Origin: Isosphaeraceae bacterium EP7
Lineage (GTDB): Bacteria; Planctomycetota; Planctomycetia; Isosphaerales; Isosphaeraceae
Direction of reading: 5' to 3'
Length of the DNA stretch: 64,000 nucleotides
Assembly (NCBI GenBank): GCA_038400315.1
Contig: CP151667.1
Span: 5,467,174 to 5,531,173 of the forward strand
Position 1 is the first letter of the stretch. Each line of letters begins with the position of its first letter. The translations under genes were made by a program, and so were the position numbers. The notes below the pieces were generated by a model. It was not told where the DNA came from and ran no database searches. It was given only the letters and a program-made list of their open reading frames with translations. Below, one piece after another: positions 1-10,157 of this stretch.

Positions 1-1
1 C

Positions 2-901
2 GCCCACGGCCTACAACGCATCACCAACTTCTCAGTTGATTTCCCGACCGTCGCAGCCCTTGGGACGGGTGTCGCGTCCTGGCAAACACTCCAGAATATC
101 TTCGTTTCGCCAGACGACATCGTTTTCAACAGCCTCGAAGACGCCAACAAGCCAGGTGGGGCAAGCTCAACTCTGCCTGACCTCACTCCGACCACGCCCG
201 GCGGCCCGTTGGAGATGAAGCTCGACTATGCTTATAGTTGGTTCTTCACCGGGCATCAGTCGGACATCACCAACGATAGCTGCTTCGTCGGTGACTTAGT
301 CGTCTGCAACAATCGCCCATTCGGCGTCGAGACCATCGGCGGGTTCGACACGGCCACGGGCGAGACGGTTGTCGAGGGTATCTTTGGCTATTCGACGCCC
401 GTCATCGACTCTCGACATGCGGCAGCCGGAGTTTCATTCGGGTATGCCCCACGTTCCTCCCGGACCGTCCTGCTCCGCTGGCCGGCCGGCATGCCCGATC
501 CCGAAGTTCGAGTCGGAGGCTGGATCGCGGACGTGACCTATGAGCGTTTAGCGAACAATGAGGCGGTTAAGCTCAGCGAGGCCCTCAGGATGGTTACCGC
601 CGATATTGCCTATAACGCAGGTCTCACATTCCCCCGAAACCCGATAGCCTTGACTCCGCTCTATGGGATGCAGCGATGCCACTGGTACCGGATCGTCCGC
701 AAGAGCGTCGTTGAGGACGAGATCCCGAACACGACTAGGCCGCCGGCCGTCGCGGGCTACCGCCGGATGACGGTGGTCGTCGGCTCTGAGCTCCAGTCCC
801 TGACGATCATGGACGCCGCCGGCAACCCCGCCCACGTCAACGCCGCCCTGGTGATGCCGAGCGTGGTAAACGTCTTCCCGCGTTCGTTCAACACCCATTA
901 A
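2..901 (+). CDS. Secretion/pseudopilin-cluster protein, 3' fragment
   Basis: The reading frame is open from the left edge to the TAA at 899-901, so the gene starts outside the window and only its last 299 residues are seen. I do not recognise a domain in this part. It is a mixed, mostly beta-like sequence without membrane segments, as expected for the globular body of an exported protein. It lies 87 bp upstream of a prepilin-type protein and a GspK-like giant protein, all on the same strand. It is therefore probably another pseudopilin-like member of the same operon, with its prepilin N terminus in the missing part. That role is inferred only from position. Confidence 0.6.
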   Translation, partial: AHGLQRITNFSVDFPTVAALGTGVASWQTLQNIFVSPDDIVFNSLEDANKPGGASSTLPDLTPTTPGGPLEMKLDYAYSWFFTGHQSDITNDSCFVGDLVVCNNRPFGVETIGGFDTATGETVVEGIFGYSTPVIDSRHAAAGVSFGYAPRSSRTVLLRWPAGMPDPEVRVGGWIADVTYERLANNEAVKLSEALRMVTADIAYNAGLTFPRNPIALTPLYGMQRCHWYRIVRKSVVEDEIPNTTRPPAVAGYRRMTVVVGSELQSLTIMDAAGNPAHVNAALVMPSVVNVFPRSFNTH

Positions 902-988
902 TCAACTCATTGCTCGTTCGCAATTCTTCATTCGTTTGTTCGTTCTCTCCCCCGGGCGGTGCCCGCGGCTCTAATCGAGGTCAACACG

Positions 989-3133
989 ATGCGTTCCCCG
1001 CTCAGTCACCTTCGATGTGGCCGACCCCGACGAGGCATGACGCTCGTCGAGATGATGGTGGTCGTCGCGCTCGTCGTGCTGATGATGTCGATCCTCGTGT
1101 CGATCTTCTCCTCGGCCACGGGCGCCATCTCGTCTTCGAGGGTCTTCGTCGAGCTCGACTCGGGCCTCCGCGGCCTAGACGCCACCATCCGCCGAGACCT
1201 CGCCGGCGTGACCGCCCGGATGACCCCGCCGCTCGACCCCAGTAAGAATCTTGGCTACTTCGAATACGCCGAGAACAGCTTCTCCGACGCCCAGGGGGAG
1301 GATGGCGACGACACACTTTCCTTCACCACCAAGGCCCCAGAAGGCCAGAAATTTACTGGTCGGTTTTACGTCAAGTACCTCATCAAACCAGGACTCATCT
1401 CGCCCACTGATGCGGGCGTTCTCTCGATCGCGACGACACAGCCGACGTTGATTAGTAGTGACTTCGCCGAAATTATCTATTTCCTCCGAAATGGCAATCT
1501 CTATCGCCGAGTTTTACTCATTGTGCCCGAGAAACAAGGTGCGGGGCTCGAGCCACCACTCGGAAGCGTATTCAATCAATTCACGTCAGGTCAGTTCAAT
1601 CTCCCCAATGGTTCGAGCTGGCAAGGCTTGAATGATGTCTCGGCACGCCCTTCGATGGTTGATGGCAGTCCAGCACCCATCCTGAATACGCTCGGAGATC
1701 TCACGAACCGCCAGAATCGATATGCCAGACCGAGATTTAGCAATGATTATGCGACATCTTTCGCAACGGCTCGTTCCATCCCGGATGGCCTTCCAGATGA
1801 TGGTAATGCCGACGGCTTGCCCGACTATTATCCGACAATGTATGCCAAAATGATGGAATCAAATCTTGCAGGCCTCCTAAATTGGACACCGCCTTCTGCC
1901 CCACAACTTTTTAACTTCAGCGCAACCCCGAATTATGAATCGATCTTCGCATTTCCCTACATCTATCCCGCCTCATACTCCAAGCCGGATCCAACGCGAG
2001 GGTCTAACGGCACGACATCCGATGTCATGGGTTGGATTCGCAGCGCGATCGTTGCCAACACGATCAATCAGTGCCCGCTTGAGATCGGCGACAATCTCAT
2101 CACGGTCGCGACGACACCCGCGATTGACAATCAGAGCTGGTGGGGATATCCGACCTGGCGTGAGACGATGAGCCCGAAATGGGGCGATCCCGTCTACAGG
2201 CTCAATTCATCATCGACCAATGGAATTCAGGCTTCGGGTATTCAGCCGCAGCCGCAAATTGGTTCGACACTCTTCACGTCGGCCACGGCAAATTGGGTGG
2301 TGAACAATATGTTGCCCCCGGTCAATCCGTTGATCGACACCACCACGGTGACAAATACCAATACCGGACAAGGGGCAGGATTCGCGATTTGGGCGAACAA
2401 TCTCCTCCCGACTTCGGCGGGTCCCCCCCCTGGGTTTACCGACAATGCGGGCTTCAGCGGCTCGGGTACACTGACCCCATTCCGGCCCACGGGTTCACCC
2501 AGTAGCGGCTACAACCCTAACATGGTCTGGGAAGACGACCTGATCCTAACCGGGGTCCGCAGCTTTGACGTAAAAGCTTATGACGATGCTTATGGCGGCT
2601 ATCAGGACTTAGGTTGGGGAAATAAGTCGATTTTGCCGGCGGATGACTTCTCCTACAACCCGTCCGTCCTACCGAACCTCGCGGCTCCAAGCACCGCAAT
2701 TCCCCTTAATTATTTCCTCGACCGCACCCCATTCCGCATGAGTTGGAACAACCGGCTCTGGAAAACGCTGGACCACACATTCGCACACGAAGGTCGCATC
2801 CCGCCACTTGTGGAGGATGGCCGATACGACGCTCAATCCTTGGTCCACCCATTGGGTGACAATACCCCCGGGGTGATCCGTATGAGGCGCGTCTGGGATA
2901 GCTGGTCGACGGATTACACCAGGGCTCCTGCCACGAATATCCTCGGCCAGGGCTGGAACCCCCCTCTCACGAATGGCCTGCCGCTAGCGATGAGCAGGCC
3001 CGCTTATCCTTCGTTCCCGCCGCCTTACCCAATGCCGCTACGTGGCATCCAAATCAACGTCCGCCTGGTCGACCCGCGGAACGAGAAGGTCCGGTCTCTG
3101 ACTATCACTCAAGACTTCTCCGACAAGCTTTGA
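989..3133 (+). CDS. Prepilin-type N-terminal cleavage/methylation protein (GspJ/PilW-like)
   Basis: A 714-residue protein with a classical type IV prepilin leader: a short basic stretch, then G16 followed by MTLVEMM, with Glu at mature position 5 and a hydrophobic helix at residues 17-38. A prepilin peptidase would cut after G16 and the protein would join a pseudopilus or type II secretion-like assembly at the inner membrane. The body of about 670 residues is much longer than a normal GspJ (about 200) and rich in Asn, Pro, Ser and Thr, suggesting a large exported domain. I chose ATG 989, which has GAGG about 8 nt upstream, over an in-frame GTG at 959. The giant protein gene follows after 93 bp. 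The substrate is unknown. Confidence 0.8.
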   Translation: MRSPLSHLRCGRPRRGMTLVEMMVVVALVVLMMSILVSIFSSATGAISSSRVFVELDSGLRGLDATIRRDLAGVTARMTPPLDPSKNLGYFEYAENSFSDAQGEDGDDTLSFTTKAPEGQKFTGRFYVKYLIKPGLISPTDAGVLSIATTQPTLISSDFAEIIYFLRNGNLYRRVLLIVPEKQGAGLEPPLGSVFNQFTSGQFNLPNGSSWQGLNDVSARPSMVDGSPAPILNTLGDLTNRQNRYARPRFSNDYATSFATARSIPDGLPDDGNADGLPDYYPTMYAKMMESNLAGLLNWTPPSAPQLFNFSATPNYESIFAFPYIYPASYSKPDPTRGSNGTTSDVMGWIRSAIVANTINQCPLEIGDNLITVATTPAIDNQSWWGYPTWRETMSPKWGDPVYRLNSSSTNGIQASGIQPQPQIGSTLFTSATANWVVNNMLPPVNPLIDTTTVTNTNTGQGAGFAIWANNLLPTSAGPPPGFTDNAGFSGSGTLTPFRPTGSPSSGYNPNMVWEDDLILTGVRSFDVKAYDDAYGGYQDLGWGNKSILPADDFSYNPSVLPNLAAPSTAIPLNYFLDRTPFRMSWNNRLWKTLDHTFAHEGRIPPLVEDGRYDAQSLVHPLGDNTPGVIRMRRVWDSWSTDYTRAPATNILGQGWNPPLTNGLPLAMSRPAYPSFPPPYPMPLRGIQINVRLVDPRNEKVRSLTITQDFSDKL

Positions 3134-3226
3134 TCCCTCGAAGAGGCGGCCCGCGACCGGGGGAAGAACCCCCGAACGGACGCCTGATATGCCGGGAACA
3201 CATCTGCTCAGGAGGGATGGATCATC

Positions 3227-6200
3227 ATGCTCGCCCGAAGAAATCGAACAGCCGGACGCCGTCGAGGCGTGGTGCTCATCCTGATCCTGGGAATGCTCGG
3301 CCTGATGGCCCTGATCGGCGTAACTTTCGCCGCATTTGCCGGCCAGGCTCAGGTTGGCTCCCGCAACTTTGCCGCGGGGGTTGCCTCGGCTAATGCCGAG
3401 CAGATGATGGATTACGCCCTGGCGCAGCTCATCAACGACACAAACAATCCGCTCTCTGCGCTGCGCGGACATAGTCTTGGCCGCGACATGTACGGCAATG
3501 ACTCCGTCATGGCGAATGGTATTAATAATTCGCTCTACAAGAATTATCTGGAGGCGCTACCGAATGGAAATTTCATCAGACTTCAGAGCGTGGGGACACA
3601 CCCTGGCGGCTCGCCTCATCCCACGCTGGCCGGCAAAATTCGGTACGAGACGAACATCCCGGTTGGATATACCTATCCCCAGCTCTATGGGCTGAACTTC
3701 ACCCAGTGGACGGCACGGATTCAGGATCCGACAGGTCCCTACGCTGCCCAGACCTTCGAGATCCTCGAGGACGATATCCTCTCCGGTGCGAACCATATCT
3801 TGACGCTCTCGGTCTCAGATGACCAGATCAGCAAGCCGCTTCCGCACCCGACCCCTCATCCGACTCCCGGCCAGAATGTGGGGGCCGATAGGGCGGACAA
3901 TGTTCCCCCGACAACGCTCTTTAACAACAACACTAACGGCCTCACGCAGCCCACTCCCCCGACGCTTCTCGCCCCTCCTGCACCTGGTGTCACGTTTCTA
4001 AGCTCACCTAGAGACCTTTCTGGCGCAGTTAACACGGCCGCTCGAGTTGTACTCGATGGCCGCCGTATTCGCGCATTCAATGGTCCAGGTGTCAGTGCAT
4101 TGAGTCGGACGCTTGCCGACGGCATCACTGAGATCAACGCGGGGTACTACCCTAACTACCGGATTAATGGTGGTCTTCTCAAGCCACTGGGAACTTATGC
4201 GGGCGTCAACGCCGGAGGTAACCCCGATGCCGTCGGCCTCGACGAAGACTATGACGCCTGCGACCTCGAGAATTGGTTTCTCGCCATCCAGAGTGCCGAT
4301 GGCAAGGTTGTGGTCCCATCCTTCCACCGCCCGGGCATTATCCGCGTGGATAATCCTGGCAATCTGCTCAACGACGACTGGATGCGGCGAGATGTGGAGG
4401 CTGCCGCAAGATTTCTTCGGCCTCGTCAGATCGACCATCCGCGCAGCGGCTTGAGAAACCTGTATCCCGACGCTAATAACCAGATCACTTACGACATTGA
4501 CAACGACGGCGACGGCACGACGGACTCCGTCTGGCTCGACCTGGGATTTCCGCCGTCTCGTGACTTGTCGGGACGACTCTCCAAGCCCCTTTTCGCGTTC
4601 CTCGTGCTCGGCCTCAACGGTCGAATGCCGCTCAATACCGTCGGCAACCTGCAAGCTCGCGACTCCAACGCATACGACTCCCCGACCGGCACCAATCCGG
4701 TCCGTTATCCGGCCAACCTCCCGACCTTCGATCATGCGTCACACTTGGGCTACTCACCGAGCGAGATCAACCCGAAATTCGCCCTCCAAGTCCCATACGA
4801 CCCAGACCCGCTTGTGACGATGAAATATTCGTTGGCGGATAATGCACTCGACCCGAACGATCTGCCTTTACAGCTCCCTGTCTTCCCTGCGCCGCCTATC
4901 GTTCCAGGGCGGAATTATCGAGGCGTCCCTGTCTGGCTCACACAACTCCGTAATCTGCTCGCCGGAACCAGGCCTCAGAAGGATCCTCAATCGACCGACT
5001 TCACGGCGAATGGTGACGCGAATCTCGTCTATTTCAATGGCGCCACTTACGCCATGCCAAACGGACTCTTCGACAACAACGACAGCATTGGTACCAGCGC
5101 TGGGATTGTGAATATCAACACCCCCGCCGTTCCCGGTCGTTGGGGCGAAGCGGGATTTATTCCCACGGCCTTGCATAACAGGGTCATCTCGGTGGCTGGC
5201 TCGTCGATCCCAACAAATACTCCTGCCACGGTACTCAATTGGATCTACCCGCCGGCTCGTGCCGGCGCGACCTGGCCCGGTGGCACCGGAATGACTTTCC
5301 CGCTCAACCATCTGAATTGGATGAACCCGGTCCGGGCCGGTAAATCGGCCTCACCCGACGCCCCACACGCCACGGACTCGACCGACGACAATTACACCGC
5401 CTGGGATCCATACCCTTATTTTCAACGCGGCCCCAATAACTCACCCCCTTTGAGCACGCCCGAGTATTACAACCACCTTGACAACTCGGGCTCGCTAACT
5501 CTCGCCTCCGAGCGGATGCGAAGATTTCTCACCCCTGTCGACGTCTCCGGCAGCGGTCGTGTCGTTCGGTATGACTCTCCTTCGCCCGCGAAAGTGGGTC
5601 TTACAGCGGCCGATCTCGGTTCTGATGCGAACTGGGGGGCGGATTCCTACGGTCGGGTCGGGTATTTCAATTACTTCAGGCCCCCTGGCCTGCCGGGTTA
5701 TGAGATCCAGAATGGTTTTTCCACCTGGGTTGCACCCCCGGGCCTGACCAATATGGCAGATACCGCCACCAACGGTCTCGGATGGCCCGCCAATACTGCT
5801 GCAAGGTCGACGAACCTTAACGTCACCGGGGGTTTTGAGTCGAGGCGGATCCCCGGGGGCATCAATCGCCGTTCGATGGGCCGTATGCCTCAGGACAATA
5901 CGACCGCAATCCAGACTGCCCAGGGCGACGCTGGCCTGCCACAAGCCCTCACGTATCTCTCTCAATCTCTACTACTCGACTATGGCAGTCTCCGCGGCAT
6001 CTCATCCGTCAGTTCTGAGCCGAGCATCGAGACGATTACCACGCGCACCGGGACTTATCCCGATAATTACACGGTGCCCCCTCCGTCGACGACCGATTCT
6101 CCCATGGGTTCGCTCGCGGACGGTCTGAGGATGGCGAGCGTCCAGTACCCGATGGGGAGCCTTGGCCGCGATGAAGCCGACGAGATGAATCTCTATCTGC

Positions 6201-9200
6201 CCACCAACGTGGACTCCCCATACAGCGTGAGCGACCTGGAATGGCTCTACCGCCTGCATGACACGGACGGCAGTTCGCTCACCAGCAGGTTGGCGAAACT
6301 TGCCCCTATCAGTTTCACCAATCCCGATGACGGACTCACACGTCGCCGGCTTTTCTCGGTCGACTCCTGGGAATTGACCAATGCCGCTTGGTCACCCGAC
6401 AATCCCGTCAGCTCGTTCCACGGTGCGATGGGGGTCCCGGCTTTCCCCAATAATTCCCACTTCGCGCCTTTCGCCAATGCCAGCGTCGCCAACTTCAGTG
6501 GCTACCAAACCCCCCTTTCTCCGGTCAACCTGGTCGACGGATCCGGCGTCTATCCGGCGTCCGAAACTCCTTCGGTCGCCCACGCAGACAAGAAGATCAA
6601 CCTGAACTTCCCCCTTCCAATCTCGAACGACCCCGATGAACCGGTCCGGAAGAAATGGATTGGCGAAACCTACAAGTATATGAAGATGGTCCTGCCGCCC
6701 AGGGCCGTAGATACCCCCGAAGAACTGGCCGAGCTGAGCCAGTTTCTCGTCAATCTGGTCGACTTCAGGGACACCGACGGCGCTTGCACCCACTTCGCCA
6801 ACCCCGACCTGAAACTCGTCGATGCGAGGGCAATTTCCCCGCCCCGTGTGGTCTTCATCAATGATGTGATTGATCCAGCGGTCTTCAGCACAAGGATTTT
6901 TGAGCAGTTCGGGATGGAGTACAACCCGATTGCACTCAACGAGGTGCTCGCCTACCGCTTTGAAGGCAAACCTTCTGGTGTTGCCACCTCGATGACCAGG
7001 CTGTTCATCGAGGTTGTGAACACGCTCGTCGAGACGGAACCCGCCGGTTCTGCCGACCTGACTCCCTCCACTGACTTGAGGGGATGGGAACTTCTGATCC
7101 TCCCCGACAATCCGGCAGGTCGCCCCAATCCGGTCAACGGCCAACTCTCGATTGATCCTCTCGCCCCCGCGCTCGCCACGAACAAGATCCAAGGCGTTCC
7201 GCTCTCGTCCTTGAGCCGTAGTCCGACGGCCGCGGCTCCGCTCGCCCAGAGTATCCCACCACTGGCCAGTCCGGTTTTGAATGCCGACAACCCCGGCCGG
7301 TACTATTACGTCATTGGACGAGACCCTTTCGACGCGACCGGTGCGCGGATTGATCCAGCCTCCGTCGAGCATGCTACGCCGGCAGTTGCTCCCGATGCTT
7401 ACCTCCAGCCCGCGCCAGCGGCAACCGTGAACCAAGATTTATTCAGGCAATTAGATCTCATCGTCGATCCGGCCAATTTCGTCGACGCCGGCACAGGCCC
7501 CACACTTCGGACGGTTCCGGTCGCTGCAGAACGTAACTTCAAGTGGCTTTATCTCCTCCGACCATCCAACCCTTTCGATCCTACCTCGGCGAAGGTCGTG
7601 GCAGACTGCATTCGATTCGCGTTCACCGACACGGGCGGTAGAGCAAACCCCGTTGCGATGGGCACGGGGATGCCCCTGACGACTCAAAGGCTGCAGCCCT
7701 TCCGCGGCGGACATTTGATCAGCCCCATCGGTCCCACGGCCGCGACTACTCCCGCCGCCAGCGGCCTGACTCCCTTCAGCCCTTCGGACGCCTACGGATA
7801 CTCGGAGCAGACCTCTTCCCCGAGCGGAACCGGCGACACCCGTACAGGCCCCATTGGCAGTACAGGAGGGACCATCAGGCAGGTCCTCGGATCCTCCACC
7901 GATAACCCCCTAAATGTTGCAACGACTCCTAATACGCCGCTCATCCTCTCAACGCTTGGGGCGGGCAACATTCCTTCCGACCCGAACTGGGAGAGGTTCA
8001 CGTTCCTCGACCGCGATTTCCAAAGCGTTGCCGAGATCTTGATGGTTCCGGTGACCCCGCCGGGCTTGTTCACCAAGAGGTTTGTTGAGAACGCCCCCCC
8101 GGCGCTCAATGTAGGTGCCTACTCAATCAGCAATGATCCCGTGCCGACGGCAATCCCCGCCGTCGGACTAGACGCAGGACAGCAGTTCCCCAGGACAACA
8201 CTCGCCGATGCGACGAATCCAGACAAAATTGTGGCCCTGACTTTCCCCTACTTATCCGACAAATTCTTCTACACCGCCGCATCCGACGCCTTCCATCCCG
8301 GTGTGAATACTGACGCTAGCACCACCCGCCGCACCACGGGTACGCAGGGGGGATGGACTTCCGCGGGTTGGCATAGGATGCTGGAATTCTTCGATGTTCC
8401 GAGTCCGGCGCTCGGCTCGATCGGGCTGGTGCAAGATGGGGCGAATTTCGATTGGGCGCGCCAGGACCTGAAGCCCGGCATGCTCAACATGAATCTGATC
8501 ATCGACCAGGAGGTCTTCCTTGGGCTCCTCGATAACCCCAATCTCGACCTGAGCAATGCGCTCGCCCCGGCCGATGGGACTACCCCGAGGGTCGTCAATC
8601 AGATCGGGAGTGCCCTGAATTACCCGAATGCCTCTTTTGCCATGACGTCCAAGTATCTCGTCTATCCCAATGATGACGATTCCTACCATAAAGAGGGGAC
8701 TACCTTAGTCCCACTACTCCCGCTCGTCCTGCCGCATAGCCCAGAAATGGGTATGACGGCCGCATTCTCCGATTTCCTTAAGCTACGACACGGGGGCTCG
8801 GGCTACCTGTTCGCCTTCGGGACCGGGGTCGTGGGCTCGGGTGCAGCCCCGACGAAAACCGTGACCCCCAGCATCGTCGAGGCCAATTCTCGGGTTGCCG
8901 CCGAGCGGCCATTCCGCTCCCTCTCCTATCCAGACATCGATTACACGGTCCTTCGCCCGGCAACACTGCCGCCGAATCTGCTATCTCTAGATGCAACGCT
9001 TCAGGTCCCTCCGCTCCTGTCCGCTCCGCTCGTCACCACGCCAGCCCAGGGGAACACTCAACCCGACTTCAAGGTCGATGGACCGGCCTCAAACTATTAC
9101 ACGGGCGACCCTGGGGTGAAAAATCCATGGGTCACCCCAGCAGTGTTGCCGCCCAACCCGGCAGCCTCATTTCCTGCCTATCGGATGCTCGCTGATTTGG

Positions 9201-10003
9201 CCACTTCGACCTCCGTCGTACCGAATGGCAATGGGAGTCTAGTCGCGGACGCCACCACCAACCCCCTCGGGACAATCACAACAATCGTCCCAAGCACAGG
9301 GGCAGACTTTATGCGTGCGTCGATCACTACAAGTGTCAATGTGACGACCACGCCGCCTTACAATGTCCCTCAACCTCCGCCAATTCCCACGCGTCGTCTG
9401 TTCGCAATCGCCGATGCTCCGAATCCCCCTGGCATGATCGCTCCTCCGACGAATAAGTTTCCTGCCAACAGGCCGCCGATGTACAACAGCAACGCGGCCA
9501 CGAAGCAGATCTGGACGGCACTTGGCGATAACGGTCAGCCCGAGATCAACCAGCCAATTCTGCATCCAAATCTTTCGAATCCCTTGGCTAATCTCACCGC
9601 CTCGGGAAGGTACGAGACACCTACCTTTAACTCACGCTTCCTCGGCGGTTCGGACCCGACTGATCGCAGGCAGCACCCTTACTTCCGCACCGAGATGCTC
9701 CAGAAGGTGATGAACCTGACCACAGTCCGAACGCACCAATTCGCTGTTTGGATTACCGTCGGCTTTTTCCAGGTCGTCCGGCCTGGGAATGCGACTTTTA
9801 TCAATCCGGACCCCACGTACCTCCCCGACGTCATCGCTCAGCCCCAGCCGGACGAACTTGGCCCGGAGATCGACCTGGAATTGGGTCGGAACCGACGATT
9901 CCGCTCGTTCTTTGTGCTGGACCGAACCAGGCTGAATGGGTTCAACCCTGGCAACCCGCAAGACTTCCGCGACGTTGTCACCTATCGTCGCCGGATCGAA
10001 TGA
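3227..10003 (+). CDS. Giant secretion-type protein with GspK/PilX-like N terminus
   Basis: A 2258-residue protein. It begins with a basic stretch (RRR at about residues 12-14) and one hydrophobic helix at about residues 15-35, in the style of GspK or PilX, and then a very long extracytoplasmic region without further membrane segments. The body is rich in Asn, Pro, Asp and Thr and resembles adhesin or surface protein composition. At about residues 422-435 there is a calcium-loop-like DxDxDG element (DIDNDGDGTTDSVW). A strong AGGAGGG lies about 10 nt before the ATG. Ordinary GspK is about 300 residues, so this is a greatly enlarged version. Together with the preceding prepilin gene it resembles the Verrucomicrobia cassettes of one very large protein plus several prepilins. 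The function is unknown. Confidence 0.75.
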   Translation: MLARRNRTAGRRRGVVLILILGMLGLMALIGVTFAAFAGQAQVGSRNFAAGVASANAEQMMDYALAQLINDTNNPLSALRGHSLGRDMYGNDSVMANGINNSLYKNYLEALPNGNFIRLQSVGTHPGGSPHPTLAGKIRYETNIPVGYTYPQLYGLNFTQWTARIQDPTGPYAAQTFEILEDDILSGANHILTLSVSDDQISKPLPHPTPHPTPGQNVGADRADNVPPTTLFNNNTNGLTQPTPPTLLAPPAPGVTFLSSPRDLSGAVNTAARVVLDGRRIRAFNGPGVSALSRTLADGITEINAGYYPNYRINGGLLKPLGTYAGVNAGGNPDAVGLDEDYDACDLENWFLAIQSADGKVVVPSFHRPGIIRVDNPGNLLNDDWMRRDVEAAARFLRPRQIDHPRSGLRNLYPDANNQITYDIDNDGDGTTDSVWLDLGFPPSRDLSGRLSKPLFAFLVLGLNGRMPLNTVGNLQARDSNAYDSPTGTNPVRYPANLPTFDHASHLGYSPSEINPKFALQVPYDPDPLVTMKYSLADNALDPNDLPLQLPVFPAPPIVPGRNYRGVPVWLTQLRNLLAGTRPQKDPQSTDFTANGDANLVYFNGATYAMPNGLFDNNDSIGTSAGIVNINTPAVPGRWGEAGFIPTALHNRVISVAGSSIPTNTPATVLNWIYPPARAGATWPGGTGMTFPLNHLNWMNPVRAGKSASPDAPHATDSTDDNYTAWDPYPYFQRGPNNSPPLSTPEYYNHLDNSGSLTLASERMRRFLTPVDVSGSGRVVRYDSPSPAKVGLTAADLGSDANWGADSYGRVGYFNYFRPPGLPGYEIQNGFSTWVAPPGLTNMADTATNGLGWPANTAARSTNLNVTGGFESRRIPGGINRRSMGRMPQDNTTAIQTAQGDAGLPQALTYLSQSLLLDYGSLRGISSVSSEPSIETITTRTGTYPDNYTVPPPSTTDSPMGSLADGLRMASVQYPMGSLGRDEADEMNLYLPTNVDSPYSVSDLEWLYRLHDTDGSSLTSRLAKLAPISFTNPDDGLTRRRLFSVDSWELTNAAWSPDNPVSSFHGAMGVPAFPNNSHFAPFANASVANFSGYQTPLSPVNLVDGSGVYPASETPSVAHADKKINLNFPLPISNDPDEPVRKKWIGETYKYMKMVLPPRAVDTPEELAELSQFLVNLVDFRDTDGACTHFANPDLKLVDARAISPPRVVFINDVIDPAVFSTRIFEQFGMEYNPIALNEVLAYRFEGKPSGVATSMTRLFIEVVNTLVETEPAGSADLTPSTDLRGWELLILPDNPAGRPNPVNGQLSIDPLAPALATNKIQGVPLSSLSRSPTAAAPLAQSIPPLASPVLNADNPGRYYYVIGRDPFDATGARIDPASVEHATPAVAPDAYLQPAPAATVNQDLFRQLDLIVDPANFVDAGTGPTLRTVPVAAERNFKWLYLLRPSNPFDPTSAKVVADCIRFAFTDTGGRANPVAMGTGMPLTTQRLQPFRGGHLISPIGPTAATTPAASGLTPFSPSDAYGYSEQTSSPSGTGDTRTGPIGSTGGTIRQVLGSSTDNPLNVATTPNTPLILSTLGAGNIPSDPNWERFTFLDRDFQSVAEILMVPVTPPGLFTKRFVENAPPALNVGAYSISNDPVPTAIPAVGLDAGQQFPRTTLADATNPDKIVALTFPYLSDKFFYTAASDAFHPGVNTDASTTRRTTGTQGGWTSAGWHRMLEFFDVPSPALGSIGLVQDGANFDWARQDLKPGMLNMNLIIDQEVFLGLLDNPNLDLSNALAPADGTTPRVVNQIGSALNYPNASFAMTSKYLVYPNDDDSYHKEGTTLVPLLPLVLPHSPEMGMTAAFSDFLKLRHGGSGYLFAFGTGVVGSGAAPTKTVTPSIVEANSRVAAERPFRSLSYPDIDYTVLRPATLPPNLLSLDATLQVPPLLSAPLVTTPAQGNTQPDFKVDGPASNYYTGDPGVKNPWVTPAVLPPNPAASFPAYRMLADLATSTSVVPNGNGSLVADATTNPLGTITTIVPSTGADFMRASITTSVNVTTTPPYNVPQPPPIPTRRLFAIADAPNPPGMIAPPTNKFPANRPPMYNSNAATKQIWTALGDNGQPEINQPILHPNLSNPLANLTASGRYETPTFNSRFLGGSDPTDRRQHPYFRTEMLQKVMNLTTVRTHQFAVWITVGFFQVVRPGNATFINPDPTYLPDVIAQPQPDELGPEIDLELGRNRRFRSFFVLDRTRLNGFNPGNPQDFRDVVTYRRRIE

Positions 10004-10084
10004 GGTCGGCCGCGACACGAACACGCGCCGGGTTCGTAATACAAAACAAACCCGGCGCGACCCGTCAACTTCGATGCTCAAGCC

Positions 10085-10114
10085 TTGCCCGGCATCACCC
10101 GCCCGCGATAAGAT
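10085..10114 (+). promoter_or_regulatory. Candidate sigma-70 type promoter for the first DUF1559 gene
   Basis: TTGCCC at 10085-10090 and TAAGAT at 10109-10114 are separated by 18 bp, with a predicted transcript start near 10121 and a leader of about 37 nt before the ATG at 10158. Supported by sequence match only. Confidence 0.35.
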
Positions 10115-10157
10115 ACCAAGAATTACGGTCCCCGAATTTCTTCCGAAAGGACCAGTC

